Positions 53,014 through 63,624 of a stretch of DNA of 64,000 bases are shown piece after piece. Source of the DNA: Astropecten irregularis. Lineage: Eukaryota; Echinodermata; Asteroidea; Paxillosida; Astropectinidae. Positions within the stretch are counted from its first letter, which is position 1; the number at the start of each line of letters is the position of its first letter. Where the stretch lies: assembly GCA_963971285.1 (NCBI GenBank), contig OZ020257.1, forward strand, positions 14,026,602-14,090,601. The letters run 5' to 3'. A program made the position numbers and the translations under genes. The notes beneath the pieces are model-generated. The model was not told where the DNA came from, did no database searches, and saw only the letters and a program-made list of their open reading frames with translations.

Positions 53014-56000
53014 TCATGTTGTGTGTCTCTCCGATGTCCTGTCATTAACTGCAGCTGCTAAACTCTGTGGAGGACAAAAAAGAATGAATCAACATTAACC
53101 AAAGCAATTCCAACAAATGTTGGGCATGGTCGTGAGAAACAAGGTAGAGTCATTTGTAACGGTCAAATGATCAGGAAGGCATGGAATATACCAATATTCA
53201 TCAAATTCGGTCTCCTAATGTTACTGGGGTCGATTTCACCAAAACTCACCGTACCTTACTATCAATCATAGGACTAATATGATGGGTTATCATTCGTAAT
53301 TCGAGTGAAATTGACTCCTGGACTCATCAAACTCAGTTCAAAAATGGGAAAAGGGTGGCAGTTTATAAACATTCAACTCTGACACAACGACAAAATATTC
53401 ACCCAAAGTATGAGGAATCATAACTTTATATAGAATTCAGGCATGCAACTTGGACTTTACCAAAAATGAAGAAATTCTAATCTTTACCTTACATTGTACA
53501 GTGTTCTTCATTTTTCAATGGCATAATAGTGAAGTGAAAAAAAAAAAAGTCAGCTGATCCAAGGAAAAGTTGCATGTCTGGAAATCTTTCCAAGTGTCAA
53601 TTTTTTTGGTAACCAGAGCCTCTTTTCAACTTATTCCATGCTTCCTTGTAGAAGTCTGAAGACTAACTTGCAAAATACGGGCCATTCCAAACAGTGCGCC
53701 TCCAAGAGTTTGCAGTGTGTTGCCCAATCACCACGGAATTTGTCAACCCTTTCCAAATGTGCACTGGATTGACAAATTATGTGCATTGTGATTGGCCAAC
53801 GTGTTGCAAACTCTCGGAGACGCACTATTTGGAATCGCCGTATTGTGGATCCCCTTTTCAGAATGTGGCACATCTGACTTAATTATCAAGGTGACAGATA
53901 GAGCTAATATTTCAAGATGTCTTGGATCTTACCCTAAGTTCTGCTAATTGATCGATACTGTCTGGAGGAAGTTGAATGTCAGAGCTCGACTCCTCAAGAC
54001 GGGATGACAACCTGTGATTAAAAAAAAAATACAACAATACAATGCATTGTCTCACTTCCTAACTCTTTACATTACGGAATGCAGAATTACAGAACTTCTT
54101 TAAAATGAAAATTTGCCATCTACACAGCAAGAAACAAATTGTCACATCCAAAGGAGTCAAACGTAAAGGAGTCACACTTTATAAAGGAGTCACACTTTAC
54201 AAATGAGTCACACTTTATAAAGGAGTCACACTTTAAAATACATGTAAAGGAGTCACACTTAATAAAGGAGTCACACTTTAAAATACATGTAAAGGAGTCA
54301 CACTTAATAAAAGAGTCACACTTTAAAATACATGTAAAGGAGTCACACTTAATAAAGGAGTCACACTTTAAAATACATGTAAAGGAGTCACACTTAATAA
54401 AGGAGTCACACTTAAAGGAGTCACACAGGGGTATTGAGATTTATGTTACCTTTTGATCGACTGCTCAAGGCTGCCTATTTCCTCTCGTGTAGACTTCAGT
54501 TCCTACACAAACAGGTCCAAGAGTGTGGTTTATTCCAAACTATTCATACAAATTCTTGCTATTCATTCAGATACCTTCTCCTTTCATCAAAATATCTTGC
54601 TATTCATTTAGATATCTTCATTACTCTTACAGATATCTGCTATTCATTTGCAATCCAAATGTCTTTGATATCTTCAATATGAATGCAGATATCTTTGTTT
54701 TTCAGTCAGATATCTTTCCTATTGACATAATGACAGACATGTATTACTGGTTGCAGCTTTTAGGGCAGAAGGAGAAATGGGACTGATGTTGAGATAGGAT
54801 ATTAAAGTGGAAGGGTTGGGTTGGGATTTGATGGCCAATAAAGGCCTTTTCCCACTAGATCGCTCATCCCCGGGGCGAACTAACCCCGGCGCCACTCCGG
54901 GGTGAAAATTTTAACCCTGGTCCTGAGCAGGGTTGAACTATTAACCCCGGAGAAAAGGCAATATCGGGGATGGCTCAGGGGTGACGGAGGGGTGAACATT
55001 TCATGTGGGGATCGTGGCTTATTTTCACCCCCGGGGCCACCCCCGAGATTGGTCAAGTGGGAAAAGGCCTTAACTAATCTTCCTCACAAAGAAACAGGAA
55101 TGGAGACAAGGTACAAGGCTTTCCCTCCATCAGGAAGTCCGGCCTTTATAAGCTAACCTCTTCAGCTTCAGTCTGTTTGCTCTCCAAGAGGTTCACGGCT
55201 TGTTCCAGGGACTGATGCTTCAACGTGCTGCTGTTCTGCACTATGCTGCCCTAGTGTGGATAGATAGAAATCAGTTTCGAATCATTTGACAGAGTAGACC
55301 ACGGCCGACTGGCTTGGGGTGTACTGTACATGTATACTGACCAGTGGAAAGATGAGTTCACAGTTAAGGTTGGGAAGATCAGCACTCCAACTGACATACG
55401 CCAGCAAAAATGATCTTACTTCTTTCTGAGAGGATACTTGATGCTAACTAACCTGAAGGCCTCTCTTGTATCTTCTGTGTATGTCTTTGGCAACCTTTTC
55501 ACGTAACACCCTACGCTGCCTCTGGAATGCTCTATACAGAAGACGTGTATCTGGATGGTCCCTGGATTGAGAAGGTGCACAAATTGGAATATTAATAGTG
55601 TCATAGATAACTATCACACAGTGCAATGTAGCAAAGACCATCTGGGTATTCTTACAAGTTTTTACTGATTATTACTAATACTGGTATTTGGAATTATAAA
55701 GAGAAGGGAAGTATTCAACTGATGGGCAACACAAGTAATAAGTATGACACACCCTGTGCACAAACCTTATTGGAGACTGAACCGGTGCCCAACAGAGGGC
55801 ATTTTGAGATTAAAAAAAAGGCTGCCGTTGCAGCTTCGAAGTGTATCATTGTATGTCAAAAACATTCCGTAAAACTCACTTTTCAGATATGCTTCCCCAG
55901 TTATTCTGTTGGTTGTGCCTTATTGTGTAAACACATGTGTACACTCCAGTATTTATGCTATGTGTGCTTGTTCTTACTACAAGCATTGTTCAGTGACCAA

Positions 56001-56396
56001 AAAGGCCAATATGTTTGACCAAGTCCAAGAGAATACATAGCTGAGATTGAAGTTCGTCCTATAATTAACTTCCATAACATAAGTTTTACTTTCTTCTTGA
56101 GTTAATACACAGTGAGTGAGTGACAGTACAGTAGGCCTACTGTCTGATTTAGGCCATGTACTGTAGGCCTAACTTGTAAGTTGTAAAGAATTTCTGTTGC
56201 CAAATTCGCGACAATATTTCATTCTAAACCATCAAAGCATGCACTGTACGAATACAAGCATTTTCACTGACCTGTATTTAGGAGGAAACATTTCTTGAAA
56301 CTGTGGAAACGAGTCAAACGGACCCAAAATGACCGCTGGATCCAGAAGCAGTTCCGCAAGCAAATTACTGCGCGTTAGTGGTAGCCTTGTTGCCAT
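53014..56396 (-). CDS. Unrecognised small coiled-coil protein, six exons
   Basis: Family not recognised. Exons 56396-56272, 55561-55453, 55250-55158, 54502-54450, 54011-53933 and 53064-53014 (stop TGA) join in phase through GT-AG introns to give 169 residues. The N-terminal part has a hydrophobic/Pro segment (LLLDPAVILGPFDSFPQF, FPPKYR); the second exon is strongly basic and helical (TRLLYRAFQRQRRVLREK, HRRYKR) and faintly LYR-like; exons 3-5 are Glu/Gln/Leu-rich with coiled-coil character (LEQAVNLLESKQTEAEE, REEIGSLEQSIKR). No signal peptide or membrane segment. The first ten residues (MATRLPLTRS) are encoded by a transposon terminal repeat (see 56359-56836). Six in-phase exons argue for a real gene, probably with orthologues in relatives; the last exon is the least certain. 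Confidence 0.75.
53226..53320. mobile_element. MITE family I, short copy
   Basis: GGGGTCGATTTCACCAAAAC to TCGAGTGAAATTGACTCC, core ATGGGTTATCATTCGTAA. It lies in the last intron of the coiled-coil gene. Confidence 0.55.
53676..53843. mobile_element. MITE family L
   Basis: CGGGCCATTCCAAACAGTGC to GCACTATTTGGAATCGCCG, with CTCCAAGAGTTTGCA facing TGCAAACTCTCGGAG and a central palindrome about CCAATCACC / GTGATTGG. Confidence 0.75.
54155..54428. repeat. 45-bp minisatellite in an intron
   Basis: Units of AAAGGAGTCACACTTAATAA plus AGGAGTCACACTTTAAAATA and CATGT repeat about four times, with simpler AAAGGAGTCACACTT units at both ends. It lies 22 bp from exon 54502-54450 of the coiled-coil gene. 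Its Lys-Glu-Ser-His reading frame is a by-product of the 45-bp period. Confidence 0.9.
54841..55071. mobile_element. MITE family F
   Basis: AAGGCCTTTTCCCACTAGAT to AAGTGGGAAAAGGCCTT, with internal CCCCGGGG-type blocks (TTCACCCCCGGGGCC, AACCCCGG). It lies in an intron of the coiled-coil gene. Confidence 0.7.
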
Positions 56397-56836
56397 CTTG
56401 TGATTGGTCCGTGTGCAGCGATGCGTAGTCGTGCAGTCAATGTACATACACATAGGCAGTGGTTAGTGCGTAGTCGTTGCCGTACAGCCTCGATTCATGT
56501 ACAAGTACAGTGCATCCGCATTGTACGGGGTACGTGTGGCTGACGTGAGACTTGAAATTTTAATCTGAATTCCGAATTTTTTTTCAGATTTTATACTCAG
56601 AATTTCAGCTTTGCTCTGCACGGAAGTATAAGAAAAAGGTCTTTTAAATTTGAGCTTATTTCTCGGTGTTTTCAACTTCAGATTTTGTTTTGTTTGGCCA
56701 CTCACATCCCCGACGTACGTGCGTGCGGTACTTGTATATAGCACACGAGTCGCGCAGTGCATGCAGTGTGTAGCACACACGGATGGACCAATCACAAGAT
56801 GGCAACAAGGCTACCACTAACGCGCAGTAGCAAATT
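56359..56836. mobile_element. Transposon-like element whose inverted repeat supplies a start codon
   Basis: Element 56367-56828 (462 bp) is flanked by the direct repeat AGCAAATT at 56359-56366 and 56829-56836. The terminal inverted repeats are identical over 44 bp (ACTGCGCGTTAGTGGTAGCC inward, up to GGACC). In gene orientation each repeat carries GGACCAATCACAAGATGGCA, that is a CCAAT box and an ATG. The left copy's ATG is the start of the coiled-coil gene. The interior has no transposase. 8-bp duplications are made by hAT, P and Merlin-type elements; the superfamily is not decided here. Confidence 0.88.
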
Positions 56837-57835
56837 GACAGCCGCCATTTTTCGTATTATTTACTGGCTGTTTTGTGCCCATTGGTGGCGCTGTTTCAAT
56901 TTTCCTGCCGAAGAAGAAGATGACACTGCACTCAAAGTGATGGTGCATGCACCAAACTGATTAGCATAAAATAATTAATGAACACTCCTAAAATAATTAT
57001 TCTTTTAATTAGGGAGTTCATGCAGTTAAAATGTTGTGTAATTATGACAAGTTATCACAACCTGGGTGTCCTGTGCTTTAAATAATTTATTTGAAAAGAC
57101 TTGACTTTTCTCTGGGGGTAACTTGGCAATTAACTAAATTTCTCATCTGCAACCCTACCAAACATTCGAAATAATTTGACAGATTTAGATTCACACTCCA
57201 ATTCCCAGTATTGAGGCAAAACCTGAAAGGCTCCTGGATCCAGTTTCAATGTCAAGTTTAGTTTAAACATGGAGGAAGGAAAAGCTTTTCCTTCCCATGG
57301 TTTCGAGGTTTACACCACTGAGTCCAACGTTATGTATTGTGGCAAACCTCGCCGAATGAGGGCGCATGCTCAAGACACTGTTTTGTAAGACATTGTCACA
57401 TCTTTCCGTCGCATAAGAACAAAAAGTGTCATTTGATTCAATGGAACAACTACAAGTGGAGCAGATTTCAAAGGGATTATTTTGATTACTGACAAGTCTA
57501 ATAACTTCATAAGTAATTTGTCCCAACTCCTTTTCAGTGATAATCTCCCAGTTGTAAACGTAGGCCCTACGCCTAATTACCTCCGGGCGTATCTACCGAC
57601 ATTGGCCGGCGTTTTGTCCGTCAATGCCAGGCGTGCGCTACAAAATAATTATTGCCGATCCTGGTGTCAATGTCAAGATGTCATAAACTAAAAACCAATC
57701 AAGTTAGAGACTGCTTCTAGTTCTAAGGATGTTTGGTTCAGTGAAAAGACTGGTTGGAAGTTATAGTTTATAGGTCGGTGGGTAGTGAGCCTGGTATAGG
57801 TTGGTCGGTCGGTGGATCTGGTCGGTCCATGATTG

Positions 57836-58150
57836 GTGTTTGGCAGGCGCGGTTCTACGGGGGGCTAGGGGGGGCTGTAGCCCCCCCAAAAGTTTGTCTA
57901 GCCCCCCAAAAAAAATGCAAGTGAAAAAAAATTATTGAAAATACTGGATTTTTTCAGCTATTAAGCGCCAATTACATTAAAAAATCGCGTTGTGTGGGCT
58001 ATAATGTGCATGTTTTTCGACCCCTAATAACACATAGCAGAAGCGAGTGTTGGAAGAACCCAAAATATTGGGTCTTCTAGCCCCCCAAAAAAATAATGGC
58101 TCTTCTAGCCCCCCCAAAATGTTGGCTCTAGAACCGCGCCTGGTGTTTGG
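57836..58150. mobile_element. Complete hAT-like MITE with 8-bp duplication
   Basis: Element 57844-58142 (299 bp) starts CAGGCGCGGTTCTA and ends TAGAACCGCGCCTG, with GTGTTTGG duplicated on both sides (57836-57843, 58143-58150). The ends continue into C-rich/G-rich arms (TAGCCCCCC / GGGGGGCTA). Related to 12684-12990 in opposite orientation. Confidence 0.88.
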
Positions 58151-59039
58151 TATAGTCATTGTTTTTCCCATGGCAATCCAGCATTTTTACGAGGAGTCCT
58201 GAGGAATCCTCGATGTTTGTACTTGCCAATATCATGAAACAAACAAGCGGTTTGGTGCCAGGCTGTTTCTAGGAGATATATAGGAACTGTGGGGCGAATA
58301 CATCGACTGGTACAAGCGATCCAGTCCCTAGCACAGACAACATGCAGCGGCGCCGGCTGCTCACATTCATGGGGGCTTGTGGAGCTTTTAACGGCTCACA
58401 AACAGCTGATCTCCACGGCAGTAAAACGAGAAATAGATTGCAATGTTTCACATGCTTCACAAAAACCCCCCAGAATATTTCATGATTCATGTTTTGCATG
58501 GCTGCTGCAGCTTGCTTTACAATGCTTGAATAATACTGAATTTAAACATACTATATTTATAGTATACTTCGGAAATTACAATCCTATACTCCATTTTTAA
58601 AAGACTTTCGGCTCCACTCTGCTGGGTTTTTCTTTTACAAACCTTCCGTATAACTTAATCTATATAGAGTTATATTTTTCTGTTTTATTATCAGTTTGCG
58701 CAAATGAATATCCCATGGGGATTCCTACAGGATGAATCCAGATAAAAAAGGAATATATCGCTTACATCCGTGGATAATTCAGACGGATTATGATCACTAA
58801 CCAAATACGCCCACTTAAAGAAAAAAAACCTGGATTATCTGGTCAGAGAGCTGATAAAGTTAACTCGAGTTTGAAATTGTTATCAACATGCCGCACTTAT
58901 CCTTTGAAACTGATAATTCCCTTTGGGTTTTATTTAGTTGCTTTAAAGGTAGTACATGTATCCATGGATGACGGAAAAGCCTTCCTCCATGATGTATCAT
59001 ACTTTGGTAGCACTGCCGAAACAGAAAACTAGGCACTGT

Positions 59040-59265
59040 AGCTCTTAAGCCTGGTGAAACCTTTTATGGAAAGATGATGAGAAGAAGGGAAAGTTTTAGA
59101 GGTGGGAGGAAACCCCCAGAGTAATATTCTGGGTAAAACCCACGGAATCAGGCAGGGACTGAAAACCCAATCCACTTGTGGACTGAGCCAGACTTGAACT
59201 CTGTCTGCAGAGGTGAAAGGCGAGGAAAGAACCTCTCCGCCAACCTGACTCCCCATCAGTTGTTT
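59040..59265 (+). repeat. Probable dispersed repeat
   Basis: Contains GTGGGAGGAAACCCCCAGAG and CTGGGTAAAACCCACGGAAT, resembling the GTGGGAGGAAACC...AAACCCAC motif I recall from mobile elements of many animals. Single copy in this window, so the boundaries are not known. Confidence 0.4.
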
Positions 59266-59299
59266 GGTAACTTACTTAGGCCAGTGAGCGAAGCAACAT

Positions 59300-60740
59300 T
59301 CCTAGATAAAGCTGAACCATTGTTTCATTTAAAAGGTCATCAGCTTTACACAACGGATGTTTCACTTTTATTTTCGTTCTTAATTTTTTTCTTTGATTCG
59401 TTGTTGTTTGTGTTTTTCGTCCTTTTGTTGTTTATTCGTTCTTGTTGTTGACTCATTTTGTCGCGATGAACAGTCAGTACAGTGCGCATCAGACGATCGA
59501 AGCCCTCTGATTTGGTATAGGGCATAAACATATATACGGCAATTAAATAATTCAAATTGTTTGCCCAAAAATAGATTACTCCTGTCAGTCCCTGTGAAAT
59601 TGGAAGATGATTAACTGTCATTGCAGCGTGAAATGACTGAGACATACTGCTATGATCACAAGACAGGATGGGTTATGAAGGCGAGCAAAATAAGTTCCGC
59701 ACGAGGCTCCCTAAGCAAGGGTAATATTTCCCGTCTTGCAGGGTCGGCCGTCCGGCCGTGGAGGAGGAGGAGGAGGCGCTACCGATTGCGGTCGGCGCTA
59801 AATCCGGTCTGCCCGCAGGTGGGCCGGATCTTGAGCCCCCTTCTTAACCTCCCTGGGGCTATCCCCGGTTGTTTGTGTAGCCGATTACGGGGGCAGCAAT
59901 TTGAAGAAGAAGTTGAGATGCCGGTGATAGCGTGTCAGCTATCATTAAGTGCAGCGGGAGGTAATCCACTGATAATGATGATGCCGAAATTCAGGATGTA
60001 ATTCACAGAGTTTAGATGGAGGTCCACTTAACTCCTTAAACCATTTTTCTTTTATTGAGGATTCAGCCTGGACAAGGCGGCGGTTTTTTTTATTTTCAGG
60101 TTGGATCGGGAAACTCCCACTCACTCTAAAACAAACATTGTCCAAAATATGACAGCACGGCCGGGTTATCCGTGGTGCATCATTTCGAGCGCTTTCGTGA
60201 GACACGAGGGCGGGGTAAAGAAAGTTCTCTTCTGCTGTAGTGCGGGGGCTGAGGACAGCCGCTCCAAAGTTCTGAAGAACTTGGAGATGAAACTGGGGCA
60301 TTTGTAAGGCAGACTACACCTGATGATATGATCAAGATGGATTGGTCATCATGGTTCGGTGTCCCTGGTGCACAGCTTGCATGATGGCATACACCAACGC
60401 AAATGTCCATATTGACGCGGTTGTAGATAAACAGGTTTGCACACAGCAGTGTCATCTCACCTTGTGTTGACTTTAACCATGAAGCAGAAGCTAGCTCAAA
60501 CCTCGCAAATATCCCCTAGTCACGGCCTAAGTTTGAGATTGCCTGTATTCCCTAACCCTAAACCAGCTCTCTTCTCAACCGATAATTAGACGGACTCGGA
60601 CGAATTGCCCAACACCCAAAGAATGGCTTAAGACTAACGTCAATATCTATAAAGCGAGAAGGGCATAGTCCGTTTTGACCTAAGGCTAAGACAGACAAAT
60701 TAGGAATAAGATGAAATCCTGAAATATCTACCCGTGATTG
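59300..60740. other. Mixed sequence with a GC-rich patch, no gene seen
   Basis: 59740-59900 is GC-rich (GTCCGGCCGTGGAGGAGG, TGCGGTCGGCGC) and open on both strands for about 120 codons, but shows no recognisable domain or consistent splicing. It could hold an exon of an unseen gene or an old repeat. Confidence 0.3.
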
Positions 60741-60745
60741 CCCTT

Positions 60746-60915
60746 TTTGCACTGATGAACTGTGGAGTGCTGTGGCCAATCTACAGATTGTGGGTTCGAA
60801 TCCAGCCACGGGCTATTGGAGCTTGCGTCCTTGGGCAAGACACTTTGACACATATTGCTCCTCTTCATCCAGGTGTCAAAGGGTACTTGCGAGGGTTGAG
60901 ATGGCTTTGTGGTTT
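60746..60915 (+). mobile_element. tRNA-derived SINE, second family, copy 2
   Basis: GAGTGCTGTGGCC then, after a deletion of the region between the A and B boxes, GATTGTGGGTTCGAATCCAG, GGGCAAGACACTTTGACACA and ATTGCTCCTCTTCATCCAGG, matching the reverse strand of 28491-28757. Confidence 0.7.
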
Positions 60916-61125
60916 GATTGTTTTTCTAAACACACATCCCTTTTCATTTTATTTTTGTTTTAATGTGCACTCCATCCTGTTTTCTGTGAGAAATGATATG
61001 ATAAAGGTATACATGTGTAATTGCTGGTTCTATTTTATTTCCTACAAGTTACATTCCCGTTTGAGGCTGTTTCCACTTGAGAAAGAAGGTTCAAGAAATA
61101 AAGATGCTAAGCTGAACTTGAACAG

Positions 61126-61392
61126 TGGCCAATTTCATAGAGCTGCTTAAGCACCAAAATTTGCTTAAGCATAAAAACCTCTGTCACCTTTATGAAAAAC
61201 CTTTGTAAAATAAAATCAGTATGCCGGCCAAAACTCCTTGTGAATGTTTTGCTCAGCAAACAATGGCCGAATACAAGTCAAAAGCAGTACTAACATCACT
61301 TGGAAATTTGGTTGGTAATCCTGTCTGATCAAGGAAGACCTTTCATGCTTAAGCAGATTTTGTGCTTAAGCAGCTGTATGAAATTGGCTCCA
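61126..61392 (-). mobile_element. MITE family D, reverse orientation
   Basis: TGGCCAATTTCATAGAGCTG to AGCTGTATGAAATTGGCTCC with the reversed interior GCCGGCCAAAACTCCTTGTG and CAATGGCCGAATACAAG. Confidence 0.75.
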
Positions 61393-61911
61393 GAAGAGAA
61401 TTGTTATAATGGACAACTCCAACTGGCTCGATACGATCGAGTTTGACAGAACGGCTTTGCCCGCGTTCGCACCCTATACAACCAAATCACTTTCAGCCTT
61501 CTTGGAACATCATGAACACGCAATAATACCCCCTCCATCTATACCGCTAACGGCCACAAACCCCCAAAAATACAGACTCAAATCAAAACACTGGAATCGC
61601 TTTATAAGACAAGTTCCACGAAAAATGCCGTCTTGAGAAAATAAATTGACAACACACACAAACATGCCTAGAACGAAAGTAACTCCGTGTTATTGAATTG
61701 ACGGCGTGTGCTCAGTGCGGGAAGATGAACGCTTCTTTTCTCGCTTGATTTCAGGCCGATATTATTGCTCGTAGTTTCGATCGAAATTTACAATCAGGGT
61801 TGTCAAATTAAATTTGTCAGCACGAGAGCTTTCTCGGAACGTGGCCATTGTCTTTAAAACCACCTCCTATATGGACAAATAGCCTAATGGCAATTGGTTA
61901 TTAGGCCCTAA

Positions 61912-62050
61912 AGGTATAATACATGATTGGTAAACGGTCACAGAACTGCACTCACACTTTGTCTGATCAAACATGTACATGGAATAATAAACCTGTCAAC
62001 ATTTGAGCTCAATCGGACACCCGAGTCACAAGAAAATAGCAAAAACCTGA
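61912..62050 (+). repeat. Family B-related fragment
   Basis: AAAGGTATAATACATGATTG, GTCTGATCAAACATGTACAT and TTTGAGCTCAATCGGACACC match the left half of 18028-18236. Confidence 0.55.
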
Positions 62051-62717
62051 AATTGTTCTTATAAAACATAAAGTGAACAAATAAAAATTGACTGGAGCGG
62101 GATTCCAACCAGCGAATCCCATTTAATTATTAATCAAGTGGTACAAGACAAAAGAAAAACGGCTCGAAAACGTTAAGAGGTTTCAAATCTGTCGAATCTG
62201 ATGATTCCTTGGAAAAAAATATCTTTTGTGGTTCACCATTGATCACCCTCGCACTAGATACTATAGCTTACCATACAGAACTGGCCTAAATGTCAAACAG
62301 CCGCCCCCATTTTACACCTCCCCCGTTCACCAGAAGCGAAGGAAACCTTCCCCGACGTGTGGATGTGTCAAGTTGTCAAATTTCTGGCACGAAAAATTGC
62401 AAGCAAACATGCTGGAGTGGCCGACGAGCGAGGGAGACGGGACCAACCCACGCACCGACCGAAGAGCCGTTACACCCGGCAGTCACTGCACTGCAGCACG
62501 CTGCTCTGAAGTGGTTTTACGCGATGCCTCTTAAGTTTAGCATCTGGAACGTCAGAGATTCAAGTGAAATCCATCCCCAGTCCGTCGATGAGTGCACAAG
62601 AGTGCAGTCCAATATTTCAAAAAAGCTTTTTTAAAAAAACCTCTAAATTGAATATTATTAACACGAATCGCAGTCGCTTCGTCCCAGATATATCGATTGG
62701 CAGAAAATGACCACGCT

Positions 62718-62870
62718 GGGGCCGATTTCACTAAAGTTTTGAGATCATATCGCTAAAGCCCAAATCCATTGCTAAACGGAAAATTGCTATGCAAAGTAGC
62801 AATCGATTTTCCGTTTAGCGATGGATTCGGGCTTTAGCGATGATCGCAAAACGCAGTAATGAAATCGGTC
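62718..62870. mobile_element. MITE family H palindrome
   Basis: GGGGCCGATTTCACTAAAGT to GCAGTAATGAAATCGGTC, with GCCCAAATCCATTGCTAAAC facing GTTTAGCGATGGATTCGGGC. Second copy at 21953. Confidence 0.8.
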
Positions 62871-62873
62871 ATC

Positions 62874-63000
62874 CCGGGTCGATTTCACCAATCTCATCGT
62901 ACCTTACTGTCAATTGTATGATCCATTGCAGTCCTCGTACTGTGGGTTATCCTTCGTAACTCGAGTTACGATCGATCGTAAGGCTTTTTTTTTTAATTGA
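62874..63000. mobile_element. MITE family I, right end decayed
   Basis: CGGGTCGATTTCACCAATCT, core GTGGGTTATCCTTCGTAACT and CGATCGTAAGGC, then a T-run replaces part of the end. It directly follows the family H element. Confidence 0.5.
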
Positions 63001-63243
63001 CTCACATCTGAATTCCGAGGTATCATTACCACTGAAATTAGCAGGTGAAAAGGTCTTTCAACGGTGGATCGCAGCTCGAATGTCGTGATTTCCTGTGTCC
63101 GTTGATACCTGAGATAATTCTGGCGAATTTGAAATATCTTCAAATAGCTAGACAGGCTCGTGACATTCATTGCTTGACGACTCATTCCGTACTTGCAACT
63201 ATAGGACCGTAAAAATGGTATTTTGGCTAGTTAATGAATGTAT

Positions 63244-63606
63244 AAAGGGCATGTTGTGATTGAGCAGCTGCCGGCTGCTCATACTAGTTCGATTTGTCAT
63301 GGAATAAAAACAAACCTGTGAAATTTTCAGCTCAATTGATCATTGAAAACAGTAGAAAACGACGAAAAACCGTTGCAATTGTTAGGCCACCTTGTGTGGG
63401 AATAGCTGTGTCATTTTTGATCATCCGAAGATCAAAATTGTTTTTGGTGTTTGGTTTGACTCTTTTCTGGATAAATACCGCATTTCAGGCAGAAAGATTT
63501 GTACAGTATGTTTCTACCATTGTCGTCTTTATACCCTGTTATAGTTATACGTAAATCTGTGAAAATTTCTGTTTTGGTTTGTTACCAATGTTGTACATGC
63601 CCTTTA
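63244..63606 (+). mobile_element. Family B-related element, complete
   Basis: AAAGGGCATGTTGTGATTG to CAATGTTGTACATGCCCTTT, inverted ends, 363 bp. The right half repeats family B phrases (CTTTTCTGGATAAATACCGC, GTATGTTTCTACCATTGTCG); the left part has AAACCTGTGAAATTTTCAGC as in the 18-kb relative. Confidence 0.7.
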
Positions 63607-63624
63607 ACACTTTTGCATCAGTAA

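Noticed and set aside
54139..54456. 105-residue Lys-Glu-Ser-His repeat protein on the + strand
   Set aside because: By-product of a 45-bp minisatellite lying in an intron of the opposite-strand gene.
56757..56960. A second gene on the + strand starting MATRLPLTRS
   Set aside because: This is the other terminal inverted repeat of the 56-kb element plus unrelated flank. The following codons share nothing with the - strand gene.
59621..60301. Overlapping 118-126 codon frames in the GC-rich patch
   Set aside because: Open on both strands because of base composition; no domain, no splice consistency, no similarity recognised.
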